From the IMG/VR virus record IMGVR_UViG_3300033150_001437, positions 1 through 25,256 of that record: DNA of 25,256 nucleotides. The stretch is one strand, 5' to 3'. The notes under the pieces are model-generated. The model had not been told where the DNA came from, ran no database searches, and saw nothing but the letters and a program-made list of their open reading frames with translations. Each line of letters opens with the position of its first letter. Position 1 is the stretch's first letter. The position numbers and the translations under genes were made by a program. Of the stretch, positions 15,588-22,776 are shown in pieces. This stretch comes from a virus.

Positions 15588-16378
15588 TAGCGTTCCGCCT
15601 CTCTCTTCAACTGCTCGATTCTAGACTTGCGAGACACCGACGGTATCGTAATAACGCCTGTTTCTTCTACGGTCTCCGCATTCCACTCCGAATCGTCTCC
15701 GATCTCATCCTCCGGTTCTTCCTCTTCTTCAACAAAATCTTCGCCTTCCAACATAGCTTTCATTTCTCCTTCGGACGGAACTTGATAAGGCTCGAACTCG
15801 TCGAGATTAATCGCTTGATTCATCACCGCAGGATCTACTGCTGAAGGATGCGCCGCAGGACGAATGGAATATCGCGTGTCAAACCTGCCTTCCCCTGTAC
15901 GATTAACCTTAATATGACGACCGGTTTTAAGATCGTCAATTTCGCCATACTCCTCGTCGAGAAAAAGAACCAGCAGCGTATTGAACATCGTAATTCCGAC
16001 ATCCCATACCTGGACGCCCTTATCCAGCTCATTAATATCTAGAATGTTCATCGCGAACCGCTCTTTCGCTGAAAGATCCCTCGCCAGCTCCTTATCTTCC
16101 TTTCGACCGGAGCGTCTCAACTGCTCTACAAAATTACAGATGGGACAATTGGCATCCGCTCCCAACATTTTCCGACAAACCACGTGGTTGCGATCTTCGC
16201 CCACTCCAAAATGTTTCAGCACCTTCTTGAAAAACACCCTGTTTGGATCTCCTGACCAATGCGGAAGAATACGAATGACATTCTCTCCGACCTTCGGTCG
16301 CCAAAAAGACGTAGATTGACGACTCGTAAGATCTGTCAGTCTTTTGTGTTCTTCCTCCAAAAGTTCTCTTTTACTCAT
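15587..16378 (-). CDS. gp32-like single-stranded DNA-binding protein
   Basis: A 263-residue protein with the phage gp32-like core: FWRPKVGENVIRILPHW near residues 25-41 is the characteristic first strand pair, and Cys68, Cys78 and Cys81 (CPIC) with a nearby His form the zinc site. The tail at about 212-238 is very acidic (EDFVEEEEEPEDEIGDD), like the protein-interaction tails of SSBs, followed by a short basic end. It would coat replication and recombination intermediates and load RecA/UvsX. AGGAGG lies just before the ATG at 16378. A 50 bp gap upstream shows no clear promoter. Confidence 0.82.
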   Translation of the reverse strand: MSKRELLEEEHKRLTDLTSRQSTSFWRPKVGENVIRILPHWSGDPNRVFFKKVLKHFGVGEDRNHVVCRKMLGADANCPICNFVEQLRRSGRKEDKELARDLSAKERFAMNILDINELDKGVQVWDVGITMFNTLLVLFLDEEYGEIDDLKTGRHIKVNRTGEGRFDTRYSIRPAAHPSAVDPAVMNQAINLDEFEPYQVPSEGEMKAMLEGEDFVEEEEEPEDEIGDDSEWNAETVEETGVITIPSVSRKSRIEQLKREAER

Positions 16379-16428
16379 AATACCTCCTAAAACCTAAAAT
16401 TTTAAACCTCTAAAAGGATTTACATTCA

Positions 16429-16614
16429 TCAATTTGACGTCCATACTTCCTCTGGATCTAATTTTTTTGACGCGACCAAATAAGCATCTATGCTTGAAAG
16501 TAATGCGGCGGATGCTCCCGATTTTTTCAATCGCTCTCTAATCTTCACCGCTTCTTCCTTAGACACATCCCTAAAAAGAATATCGATTAACGCAAACTCT
16601 AAAAAATCATTCAT
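16429..16614 (-). CDS. Small acidic/helical hypothetical protein
   Basis: A 61-residue protein from the ATG at 16614 (MNDFLEFALIDILFRD), with GAGGTGGAAG upstream; a TTG at 16629 is a poorer start. It is helical and mixed in charge, with no motif I know (VSKEEAVKIRERLKKSG is a likely helix). It overlaps the gene before it by 8 bases and is the last gene before the ssDNA-binding protein. Confidence 0.6.
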   Translation of the reverse strand: MNDFLEFALIDILFRDVSKEEAVKIRERLKKSGASAALLSSIDAYLVASKKLDPEEVWTSN

Positions 16615-16780
16615 CTTCCACCTCCACAACCCGCATTAATTCTCTAAAATTCTCATCCATCATTGGACAGTTTTCGTCAAACTCTTCGAGTTTTACAACC
16701 CTAGTCAAATGAAAAAACTCGCAAATACCTTCCTCATCATCCAAAGGCTGACAATGTTCGCAATCCCTGCACTTCTTCAT
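16607..16780 (-). CDS. Small Cys-rich protein (57 residues)
   Basis: A 57-residue gene beginning MKKCRDCEHCQPLDDEEGIC and continuing with a fifth Cys in ENCPMM. The CxxCxxC...C...CP spacing suggests a zinc knuckle of the kind repeated in the JAB protein and other small proteins here. AGGAGG lies just upstream and the ATG overlaps the endonuclease IV-like stop as TAATG. Function unknown; confidence comes from the junctions and the Cys pattern. Confidence 0.75.
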   Translation of the reverse strand: MKKCRDCEHCQPLDDEEGICEFFHLTRVVKLEEFDENCPMMDENFRELMRVVEVEDE

Positions 16781-17592
16781 TACTCCTCCTTTAAAATCCC
16801 AATCATTCTAATCGCATCGAAAAAAGGATTATGCGTTTCACAAATAAGCGTCACGTCCAGATCTCTTCTTTTCAACTCCTTAGCTAACGGCTCGAAAAAC
16901 GAATCCTCGAACGCAACGTGCCGCCTTTCGCCCGCCTTAGTAAACTCGATGCCTGAAAAATGACAATGCAACTTACCACCTGACACCCCCTCAACCTTAT
17001 CCAGAACCTCTGAAAAATCTATCTTGCCCAAATTCCTCGCATATATATGAGCGAAATCGACACAAAACCCAATACCCAGATCCTCCGCTAGCCGAACCAA
17101 ACTTTCCACACTACCCCACTGCGCCAGTCTGCCAGCCGTTTCTGGTGCAAGTTTTATCCCATTCCACCCTTTACCATTTATCTCTTCCAAAACTCGCAAC
17201 AGCGACGCTCTCACGACCTCATAGACAACATTTTCATCTCTGCCATGATTAAAAGCTGGATGGAAAACGACATATTCCGCTCCTAACCTATGCGCCATTG
17301 CGCACGATTGAACCAATCGCCGAATGGATGCTTCGATTTTACTTTCTGTTAAAGACGCGAAATTTATCCAAAAAGGAGCATGAACACTAACCTTAATCCC
17401 CACATCTTCTGCCGCTTCGCCAATTATTTCCGCTTTCTGCTCGGACATTTTTATGCCATACACAAACTCAATCTCCACCGCTTCGATTCCTACATCTGCC
17501 AACACCCTAAGAGCGACCGTATCAGGAAGCGACGCGCCTGCCTGTGTCTTAACGGCGGGAAGTCCGGCTACGCCCACTCTAATTTTTCCCAT
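16780..17592 (-). CDS. Endonuclease IV-like / AP endonuclease family 2 TIM-barrel protein
   Basis: A 270-residue TIM barrel. SVHAPFWINFA, VVFHPAFNHG, KLAPETAGR, VDFAHIYAR, HCHFSGIEF and ICETHNPF place His, Glu and Asp residues at the strand ends, as in the three-zinc site of endonuclease IV (Nfo), which nicks DNA at abasic sites. Fellow members of the fold include sugar isomerases, but LAPETAG with the later HCHFSGIEF fits Nfo better. The placement beside RecA and SSB genes supports DNA repair. GGAGGAAG precedes the ATG, which overlaps the gene before by 14 bases. Confidence 0.75.
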   Translation of the reverse strand: MGKIRVGVAGLPAVKTQAGASLPDTVALRVLADVGIEAVEIEFVYGIKMSEQKAEIIGEAAEDVGIKVSVHAPFWINFASLTESKIEASIRRLVQSCAMAHRLGAEYVVFHPAFNHGRDENVVYEVVRASLLRVLEEINGKGWNGIKLAPETAGRLAQWGSVESLVRLAEDLGIGFCVDFAHIYARNLGKIDFSEVLDKVEGVSGGKLHCHFSGIEFTKAGERRHVAFEDSFFEPLAKELKRRDLDVTLICETHNPFFDAIRMIGILKEE

Positions 17593-17992
17593 CTTCCTCC
17601 ATCCTCTGCTGCAACTCCTGCTGTTTCGCCCCGATTAAAATTTGAAGCTGATTAATTTTCTGTTTAACTTCGGATAGCCGAGCGGCTGCCAACTCCTGAT
17701 CCACAAACTGCGCCAACGTATTTAGAAACCCAAAAAACTCTCTCATTTTTTCACCTCGACATCTTTTAATTGTCATTCCTTCGAAATTTTCACGACGAAC
17801 TGCAGACCCTAAACGACGAGAAGAGCTGGATGAATCCCCAAAGAGAAATTTTGAGCTGGCCAACCTCTTGTCCAGCGTCTCATACTTTGATTGAAGATTT
17901 CGAACATCCTGATTAATTCGTCCTACTATTATTCCCAGAACAAGAAACAACACGAACGTAATAAACCAGCTAACGGACAACGCTTCATTCAT
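17579..17992 (-). CDS. Membrane-anchored coiled-coil protein, possible internal start
   Basis: A 137-residue protein from the ATG at 17992, preceded by AAAGGAAAAG. Residues 7-26 (VSWFITFVLFLVLGIIVGRI) form one membrane segment, then a polar stretch with SSSSS and a helical tail rich in Gln and Leu. An internal ATG at 17747 with GAGGTGA upstream could give a separate 55-residue soluble product (MREFFGFLNTLAQ). TGACAATTAA lies before that internal site. A longer start at 18097 is less likely. No known family; a spanin- or holin-like role is possible but unproven. Confidence 0.6.
   Translation of the reverse strand: MNEALSVSWFITFVLFLVLGIIVGRINQDVRNLQSKYETLDKRLASSKFLFGDSSSSSRRLGSAVRRENFEGMTIKRCRGEKMREFFGFLNTLAQFVDQELAAARLSEVKQKINQLQILIGAKQQELQQRMEEDGKN
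17766..17775 (-). repeat. TGACAATTAA motif, copy 2
   Basis: The ten-base motif TGACAATTAA on the minus strand lies inside the 17579-17992 reading frame and 19 bases before an internal ATG (17747) that has its own GAGGTGA site. Confidence 0.4.
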
Positions 17993-18137
17993 CTGACTTT
18001 TCCTTTTGAAGAAGTCGAATGGCCTCGTGTAACTCTTTCGTGATCTCATTAAAACCTGGCTCATGACCAGAAACGGCGGACAATAACTCAAGTTCAATTA
18101 TCTTCGCTCTTAAAATTTCTATTGCTCGCTCGAACAT
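17985..18137 (-). CDS. Small helical protein (50 residues)
   Basis: A 50-residue gene beginning MFERAIEILRAKIIELELLS and ending LHEAIRLLQKEKSDE, amphipathic and probably a helical hairpin around SGHEPGF. GGAAGGAA lies upstream of the ATG at 18137. The TGA overlaps the next start by 8 bases. It also overlaps the HTH gene's end. Function unknown. Confidence 0.65.
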   Translation of the reverse strand: MFERAIEILRAKIIELELLSAVSGHEPGFNEITKELHEAIRLLQKEKSDE

Positions 18138-18304
18138 TTCTTATTCCTTCCCCGCAAACCCTTCTCTCTCATATACACCTTCCACACCCCGTTAGTTGAC
18201 ATTCTAAACCTTCGAGCTATATCAGAAAACGTTAACCCATATTCATCACGCAACTCAACTATCTTCTTATTTCTATACCGAGTAAAACCCTTATTGGCCT
18301 TCAT
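18119..18304 (-). CDS. Small helix-turn-helix DNA-binding protein
   Basis: A 61-residue protein from the ATG at 18304 (GGAGG just upstream). KKIVELRDEYGLTFSDIARRFRMSTNGVWKVY is a clear helix-turn-helix of the sigma-70 region 4/resolvase-like type. The ends are very basic (MKANKGFTRYRNKK and GLRGRNKK). It likely binds DNA, perhaps as a regulator of phage genes. The length allows only the HTH. An alternative start at 18337 is poorer. Confidence 0.75.
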   Translation of the reverse strand: MKANKGFTRYRNKKIVELRDEYGLTFSDIARRFRMSTNGVWKVYMREKGLRGRNKKCSSEQ

Positions 18305-18494
18305 CTTCTTCCTCCGAATACCAGCTGTCCACAACACTAACCAAAAAGCCTTTCAAATCTTCGATGTTCGAACACAGCCGACCCTGAGGTGGTGAGGGGG
18401 GAGAAAAAGCCTCGACTCTAACGAAAAGCCCATTATCGGCCAATTGAATTTGAACTCCCAAATCAAGTGGACCATAAAACTTTTTAGTCTCCAT
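18291..18494 (-). CDS. Hypothetical 67-residue protein
   Basis: I do not recognise this 67-residue protein. It has a Pro-rich turn (FSPPSPPQGRLCSNIEDL) and an acidic end (YSEEEDEGQ). It overlaps both neighbours by 11-14 bases, in keeping with the rest of the operon. Codon use and junctions support a real gene. Confidence 0.6.
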   Translation of the reverse strand: METKKFYGPLDLGVQIQLADNGLFVRVEAFSPPSPPQGRLCSNIEDLKGFLVSVVDSWYSEEEDEGQ

Positions 18495-18636
18495 CGCTGA
18501 CCCTCTCTATCATTATACATTGCGTTTTCTTATAATGTGGCTCGAACTTCCGATGAAGCCGCCTGATCTCGATGAAAAAAAAGGTCAAAAGAAGCCCCAC
18601 CAAAACCCAAAAACATAACCAAGACCGATTTCTCAT
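18484..18636 (-). CDS. Small single-span membrane protein
   Basis: A 50-residue gene with a basic start (MRNRS), one hydrophobic segment WLCFWVLVGLLLTFFFI, then a basic tail (EIRRLHRKFEPHYKK), so the C-terminus probably stays in the cytoplasm or forms a short exposed tail. AAAGGAGAG precedes the ATG. It overlaps the next gene by 11 bases. Phage inner-membrane or lysis-regulating function is possible; no family recognised. Confidence 0.65.
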   Translation of the reverse strand: MRNRSWLCFWVLVGLLLTFFFIEIRRLHRKFEPHYKKTQCIMIERVSDGD

Positions 18637-18663
18637 TTTTTCTCTCCTTTTTATTTTCTTGCA

Positions 18664-19350
18664 TTATAAATCGTTCCTCTCTATAGATATCCCTAAGTGA
18701 TTATCTGAACTGCAATTATTTTTACTATGTTCTTCAGCCACCTTCCCTTTGCTGTCGTAATAACCGATACATATCGTGTCATGTATAAAAGGCCACGACG
18801 GAAAAGGAATATGAAGAGTATTCGCATCTTCCTCTATACGAAAATTATCAAAAAATTCATGCGGAGCGCAACATCCATCCTCTAATTCGCCAATATAAAT
18901 TATGGTCTTTGTCCACCTCTCGCAAATTTCACAAATTTCCTGGTCATTATAGGGTGGCCAGGAAATGAGTAAAATATCTCTATCATGATATTTCTCAACG
19001 GCCTGAATACCCCCTAATTTTTCTATTGGAAAAACGAGTTTCGCCTCTTTATGCTGAGCCGCCTCCCAAGCTCCACTATCTGTGGCGACTATGTCACAAC
19101 CATGAATAGTTAACGCCTTTGCCAACCATCCTGCCCCAGCCATAACCTCAAGAACTCTTCTACTACCTATCCAATCTACAAGAAACTTCGTCCAGTGCAA
19201 ATCTACAATCGCCCACATGCCTTTTGCTATACATTCGCGGCGAGCATCGAAAATCTCGGTATCATAATAACGTGATGGAGGAATACATAGAGGAAAAGAG
19301 GGAACTTCTCCTCGATCAACAAACTTTAAAAATTCTTTAATAATAATCAT
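18664..19350 (-). CDS. SAM-dependent methyltransferase-like protein
   Basis: A 228-residue protein. VLEVMAGAGWLAKAL (66-80) is the glycine-rich SAM-binding loop with Glu68, DIVATDSGAW holds the ribose acid Asp91, and ILLISWPPYND at 126-136 sits at motif IV, where amino-methyltransferases carry NPPY or DPPY. This suggests methyl transfer to an exocyclic amine, possibly DNA adenine, but the SWPPY form and absence of a target domain leave the substrate open. GGAG lies before the ATG. It is a stand-alone gene without an obvious restriction partner. Confidence 0.65.
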   Translation of the reverse strand: MIIIKEFLKFVDRGEVPSFPLCIPPSRYYDTEIFDARRECIAKGMWAIVDLHWTKFLVDWIGSRRVLEVMAGAGWLAKALTIHGCDIVATDSGAWEAAQHKEAKLVFPIEKLGGIQAVEKYHDRDILLISWPPYNDQEICEICERWTKTIIYIGELEDGCCAPHEFFDNFRIEEDANTLHIPFPSWPFIHDTICIGYYDSKGKVAEEHSKNNCSSDNHLGISIERNDL

Positions 19351-19377
19351 TCTTCTCCACTCCTAATTGACTCTTTT

Positions 19378-20010
19378 CTAGTTGCCACTCCTTATGAAGT
19401 CCTTGTATTCTTCGTCCATATAGGAGACGACCGCTTCCACCTCACGCCCAAGAGTGACCGCTCTAATAGTGGTAAGTAGGCTATGGAAAACTGTCTCTCG
19501 AACATCATTCTTAAGTACAAACTTATACTCCTTGGTGGCTTCCTGAAAAATATAGCCGACACCAAGCTCATCTAAGGATTGTTGAATTTTCTCTTTTACT
19601 TCGAATACTTCAGACCTGGAAACATCGTCACTATGAGGAATAAGAGAGATTGAAATATCTTTTCTTACTTTTTCTTTTTTCCGTTTCTGGTGCTTCTCTG
19701 GCAAAAGACTCTTCAAAAACTCCAGCTCCCTTTGAGCAAGCTCTTTACATTTGGAACACCTAACCACAAATCCTTCTTCTTCTGTTGTATAAAGATGATA
19801 GCTTTGATGATTTCGCCATTCAATATATGGAGTCCCTCCACAACCATGCTCTCCGGTCTTGATATAAACAGGACAATCAACGCATTCATCTTCCGCAAAC
19901 ATTTCACATAATGCACAGTTCTCGCCTCCTCTATCCTCTCCTTCTCCACTAACTACCTTTTCCCATTTTTTAATTGATTCCTTTAAAGCCTTTAATGTTT
20001 TTTTATTCAT
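19378..20010 (-). CDS. Cys-rich phage protein of unknown function
   Basis: A 210-residue protein from the ATG at 20010, chosen for GAGGA six bases upstream; an ATG at 20028 overlaps the previous stop as ATGA and is the alternative. Residues 30-62 read NCALCEMFAEDECVDCPVYI with GCGGTPY after, and RCSKC follows near 84-88, giving a double zinc-ribbon module known from many phage proteins of unknown role. The C-terminal half (SEVFEVKEKIQQSLDELG, then a strand and helix) looks like a separate alpha/beta domain. Confidence 0.65.
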   Translation of the reverse strand: MNKKTLKALKESIKKWEKVVSGEGEDRGGENCALCEMFAEDECVDCPVYIKTGEHGCGGTPYIEWRNHQSYHLYTTEEEGFVVRCSKCKELAQRELEFLKSLLPEKHQKRKKEKVRKDISISLIPHSDDVSRSEVFEVKEKIQQSLDELGVGYIFQEATKEYKFVLKNDVRETVFHSLLTTIRAVTLGREVEAVVSYMDEEYKDFIRSGN

Positions 20011-20024
20011 TTTTCGTCCTCTTA

Positions 20025-20234
20025 TCATGAATTAGAAGAGCCATCAGGATTTAAAGCACCAATGGCCTGAGAAGTGATAACGAAAGCCTCGCCTCGTCGC
20101 ACCTTCTTTCTCGCTTCCTCAAGCGATAAGAGACCCATCATCACTCCGCTGTACCAGAATTGAACCTGCTCTGTTATTAAGCGGGACGGATCTCGTTGCT
20201 CGGAGATCGGATAGTATTTTATCGTTCCTCTCAT
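20025..20234 (-). CDS. Small hypothetical protein
   Basis: A 69-residue protein from the ATG at 20234, with GGAGG eight bases upstream. It begins MRGTIKYYPISEQRDPSRLI. LLSLEEARKKVRRGEAFVIT is a likely helix. No family recognised. A longer start at 20279 lacks a ribosome binding site. Confidence 0.55.
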   Translation of the reverse strand: MRGTIKYYPISEQRDPSRLITEQVQFWYSGVMMGLLSLEEARKKVRRGEAFVITSQAIGALNPDGSSNS

Positions 20235-20283
20235 TTCTCTTTCCTCCTCTTTATCGGATCCAACGCTTCCAGCAAACACAACG

Positions 20284-20478
20284 CTACTTCCCTTCTTTCA
20301 AAACATCCAAACAAATGCCATACAAAAAAAGAGTGATAATGACTCTCAAATTGAACAACTTAAACGTGATCTGTTTTGATTTAACTCTTCTACTATCCAC
20401 ATTCAACGACAAAATGAACAAGACCCATTTATCCTCGTAACCTTGCCAATGATTGTAGAAAAACGGCCAAACAATCAT
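20284..20478 (-). CDS. Small hydrophobic protein beside the lytic transglycosylase
   Basis: A 64-residue protein with aromatic N-terminus (MIVWPFFYNHWQGYEDKWVL) and a hydrophobic segment LRVIITLFLYGICLDVL near the C-terminus. AAGGAG lies six bases before the ATG. It follows the transglycosylase by 10 bases. It could be a small membrane partner in lysis, but this is only from position and hydrophobicity. Confidence 0.55.
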   Translation of the reverse strand: MIVWPFFYNHWQGYEDKWVLFILSLNVDSRRVKSKQITFKLFNLRVIITLFLYGICLDVLKEGK

Positions 20479-20488
20479 CCTTTACTCC

Positions 20489-21169
20489 TTAAAGTCCTTT
20501 TTCTCTCCACTTATCGGAAAGCTCCAAGACACCCTTGCCATACTCGAGTGTCGGTAAAGGCGCGGATTTCCTAGTCAAAAGAATATGGGTGGCGCGAACT
20601 CCCCAATAATATGACGTCAACACGACCATCCAGCTATCCACTCCTTCGGCCAGCCAATACCTGCGAAGCCTTATCAATTCCGCTATGCCAACCTTAACAT
20701 TAACAATAGGATCCAACAAAAGATCCGTGGTCGCTCGCTGATAACCCATCTCTCTAAGATGCTGCTCCGCTGTTGTCGGAAGCACCTGCGTTAACCCGTA
20801 TGCGTTTGCCGAAGAGATTGCGCGTGGATTAAAAGCTGACTCCCGTTCCATCAGACCAAATACAAGTGCGGGGGTCAAACCCAGTTCCTCGTGTAAATGA
20901 CATTGTTCTAAAATAACACGACTTATCTCGACAATTTCCCTAGAAGAAAGATTATCGGCTGCCACATCTGACAGCGCCTTCACTACCAAGAAATAACGAC
21001 CGACTTGAGGACTCTGTTTCTCTAATGAGAGCAATCTAACTTCCTGATCCTTCATTCTAAGCGATAACATAGATACTGCCGACTGCAACCGAAAAAGCGT
21101 CGTGATCGCCAAGACGACTACCGCTAGGAAAATCAACACTAACACTACAAAACCCAATCGTTTCTTCAT
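20489..21169 (-). CDS. Membrane-anchored lytic transglycosylase (SLT family)
   Basis: A 226-residue enzyme that cuts peptidoglycan between MurNAc and GlcNAc. Residues 4-28 (LGFVVLVLIFLAVVVLAITTL) are a signal anchor. The SLT domain starts near residue 95: MERESAFNPRAISSANAYG holds catalytic Glu110, GLTQVLPTTA is the following motif, and LLLDPIVNVKVGIAEL and LTSYYWG complete the fold. No lipobox Cys is seen, so it is probably kept in the inner membrane with its enzyme domain in the periplasm. Its ATG overlaps the stop of a small membrane protein gene as ATGA. It may be an endolysin or act in virion DNA entry. Confidence 0.88.
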   Translation of the reverse strand: MKKRLGFVVLVLIFLAVVVLAITTLFRLQSAVSMLSLRMKDQEVRLLSLEKQSPQVGRYFLVVKALSDVAADNLSSREIVEISRVILEQCHLHEELGLTPALVFGLMERESAFNPRAISSANAYGLTQVLPTTAEQHLREMGYQRATTDLLLDPIVNVKVGIAELIRLRRYWLAEGVDSWMVVLTSYYWGVRATHILLTRKSAPLPTLEYGKGVLELSDKWREKGL

Positions 21170-21324
21170 TCTTTCCCTCCTCTCAATTTTCTCACCCTAT
21201 CATAAAGAGAAAACAACCCGTGAAGTCGTTCCAGCAAATTGGCTGTTTTCTTTCGACAACTATAAACCCTAAACGTCTGAAGCAAAAACAACACGAAAAA
21301 AATTACCGTTAAAGCCTTAAACAT
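21166..21324 (-). CDS. Small single-span membrane protein before the transglycosylase
   Basis: A 52-residue gene beginning MFKALTVIFFVLFLLQTFRV, one membrane segment with a basic tail (SCRKKTANLLERL, VRKLRGGKE). Its TGA overlaps the start of the lytic transglycosylase (ATGA), so both are made together. A holin or lysis accessory role is suggested by this coupling but not by any motif. Confidence 0.65.
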   Translation of the reverse strand: MFKALTVIFFVLFLLQTFRVYSCRKKTANLLERLHGLFSLYDRVRKLRGGKE

Positions 21325-21487
21325 CCTTCGCCCTCTCGACTATCTTTCTAATCTCTGAAAGCGTCTCTATCTCCCGATTCATACGTTCCACAAGAGAAGC
21401 CTCGGCTGTTCGGTGGAGTGACCGTACAGCCTGACGGCAACTCTCAATGTAATCATCCAAAAGAGCTAACATTTCAATTTTTTCCAT
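21317..21487 (-). CDS. Small helical protein (56 residues)
   Basis: A 56-residue coiled-coil-like protein from the ATG at 21487, with GGAGG nine bases upstream, beginning MEKIEMLALLDDYIESCRQA. It overlaps the exonuclease gene's end and the next gene by 8 bases. The longer reading from 21721 is an overlap of the exonuclease and is rejected. Function unknown. Confidence 0.6.
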   Translation of the reverse strand: MEKIEMLALLDDYIESCRQAVRSLHRTAEASLVERMNREIETLSEIRKIVERAKDV

Positions 21488-22382
21488 TAACCAACGCCTC
21501 CAACAATGCTTTTCTCTCGAAAAAATCCTTGAACGGCGACATAAACTCGGCGAACCGTTCAAGATAATAATTGAACCCGTATTGTCGCAACACCGCATAG
21601 GCTTCTGAACACCACAGCTTAAACGACCGATAAGAATTGCAAGACATCTTAATTTCCGACATCGGAACATCCAGAAACTCTGACAGACGCCGATATAGAA
21701 AAATTTTCTCTTTCTCCTCATTGAACCGAGCTAACGCCCTCTCCTCATACCGATCAGACGGAACCGCTCCAGAATTTAAATGCTTAATTATGAACCGTGC
21801 GCCGCGATCTCCCACGCCCCGAAGACCCGGTATACCATCGTGACCGCCGACTATGGCTTTCCAAAGTGGATAATCTGACGGAGCGATGCCATACTCTTCG
21901 ACCACAACCTGCTCAGTATAGATCTTACCTTTGGTCGGACTGAAAAGAGCGACCCCATCAGAGAGAAGTTGAAAATAATCCCTATCAGTTGAAACGATAA
22001 CCACTACTCCTTCTGAACGATTCGCCAACGTGGCGATAACATCATCTGCCTCCCTCCCTTGAGCGTAAGCCTGTGGAATGCAAAGACTGAAAAGGACTCT
22101 CTTAAGCTGCTTTCTCTGCTTCCAATACTCTTTCATTTTCTCTTCGTCTATCTCTCTGCGAGGCTTCTTATAATCTGGAAACAGATCCAACCGGCGACTA
22201 TCGTGACCATCGTCCCAAACAAAAACGACCTCTGCCGGAGAGAACTTCCTCATATAATGAATTAACTGCCTAAGCGCCATAAAAATAACTTCCGTGCGAG
22301 CGCCTTTATACGACAACTCCGCCAAATTATAACTACGAAGACCTAAATTGTTGGCGTCTACCAAAAGGACATTACCCCTCAT
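21474..22382 (-). CDS. 5'-3' exonuclease / flap endonuclease family
   Basis: A 302-residue nuclease of the PIN/FEN family, like the N-terminal domain of DNA polymerase I and T5/T4 RNase H proteins. LLVDANNLGLRS gives the first Asp, VVFVWDDGHDSRRLDLFP the second set, GREADDVIATLA and VSTDRDYFQLL the acidic cluster, and GGHDGIPGLRGVGDRGA the helix-three-turn-helix that grips DNA. It would remove RNA primers and flaps in phage replication. The ATG at 22382 has GGGGTGG upstream; an earlier start at 22421 adds a hydrophobic stretch that does not fit. Confidence 0.9.
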   Translation of the reverse strand: MRGNVLLVDANNLGLRSYNLAELSYKGARTEVIFMALRQLIHYMRKFSPAEVVFVWDDGHDSRRLDLFPDYKKPRREIDEEKMKEYWKQRKQLKRVLFSLCIPQAYAQGREADDVIATLANRSEGVVVIVSTDRDYFQLLSDGVALFSPTKGKIYTEQVVVEEYGIAPSDYPLWKAIVGGHDGIPGLRGVGDRGARFIIKHLNSGAVPSDRYEERALARFNEEKEKIFLYRRLSEFLDVPMSEIKMSCNSYRSFKLWCSEAYAVLRQYGFNYYLERFAEFMSPFKDFFERKALLEALVNGKN

Positions 22383-22578
22383 AATCCACCCCAAGATGAA
22401 TAAAAACAGAAACGACTTCATCGCAAAACCGACTATCGGAGACTTGACTGCAATAACGCGAAGACCATGGACAAGGATCTCCGTGCCTCGACGTTAGATA
22501 CGGACACTTGCCGCGTTCAATTCGCTCCATTTTTCTCAACCAATAACTAACCATATCCTCGTATCTTGCGAACTGCAT
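22372..22578 (-). CDS. Small Cys-rich protein
   Basis: A 68-residue protein with Cys in GKCPYLTSRHGDPCPWSSRYC and RFCDEVV, a four-Cys set of possible zinc-binding or disulfide type. The ATG at 22578 follows TGACAATTAAGAGGGTGGA directly. It overlaps the exonuclease start by 11 bases. No family recognised. Confidence 0.6.
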   Translation of the reverse strand: MQFARYEDMVSYWLRKMERIERGKCPYLTSRHGDPCPWSSRYCSQVSDSRFCDEVVSVFIHLGVDYEG

Positions 22579-22587
22579 TCCACCCTC

Positions 22588-22597
22588 TTAATTGTCA
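22588..22597 (-). repeat. TGACAATTAA motif, copy 3
   Basis: TGACAATTAA on the minus strand starts at the TGA stop of the 22595-22774 gene and continues as GAGGGTGGA to the ATG at 22578. With the 10567 copy it shares 18 of 19 bases, including the ribosome binding site. Confidence 0.5.
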
Positions 22598-22774
22598 GTC
22601 GGTCTCTTTTTTCACAAACCGATGTTCGTGATCGGATTTTTCGACTTCCGGATACCCGGCGAACCAAACCTTCAACCCGCACACCTCACACACCCAAAGA
22701 GCTGGCTCCTCAATAAGAACGTCTTCTTCTTCGGGTATATGGTCAGACTGCAAGCCATAATGAACTTTGCCCAT
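22595..22774 (-). CDS. Small zinc-finger-like protein (59 residues)
   Basis: A 59-residue gene with an acidic N-terminal half (HIPEEEDVLIEEP), then WVCEVCG at 28-33 and SDHEHRF near 48-53, giving a C2H2-like set of ligands. AGGAGG precedes the ATG at 22774 by six bases. It sits 2 bases after the UvsY-like candidate. Role unknown. Confidence 0.7.
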   Translation of the reverse strand: MGKVHYGLQSDHIPEEEDVLIEEPALWVCEVCGLKVWFAGYPEVEKSDHEHRFVKKETD

Positions 22775-22776
22775 TT

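Noticed and set aside
21488-21721. Long 5' extension of the 21317-21487 gene
   Set aside because: It lies inside the exonuclease gene in another frame, is Cys/Arg-rich noise, and the ATG at 21487 has a good binding site.
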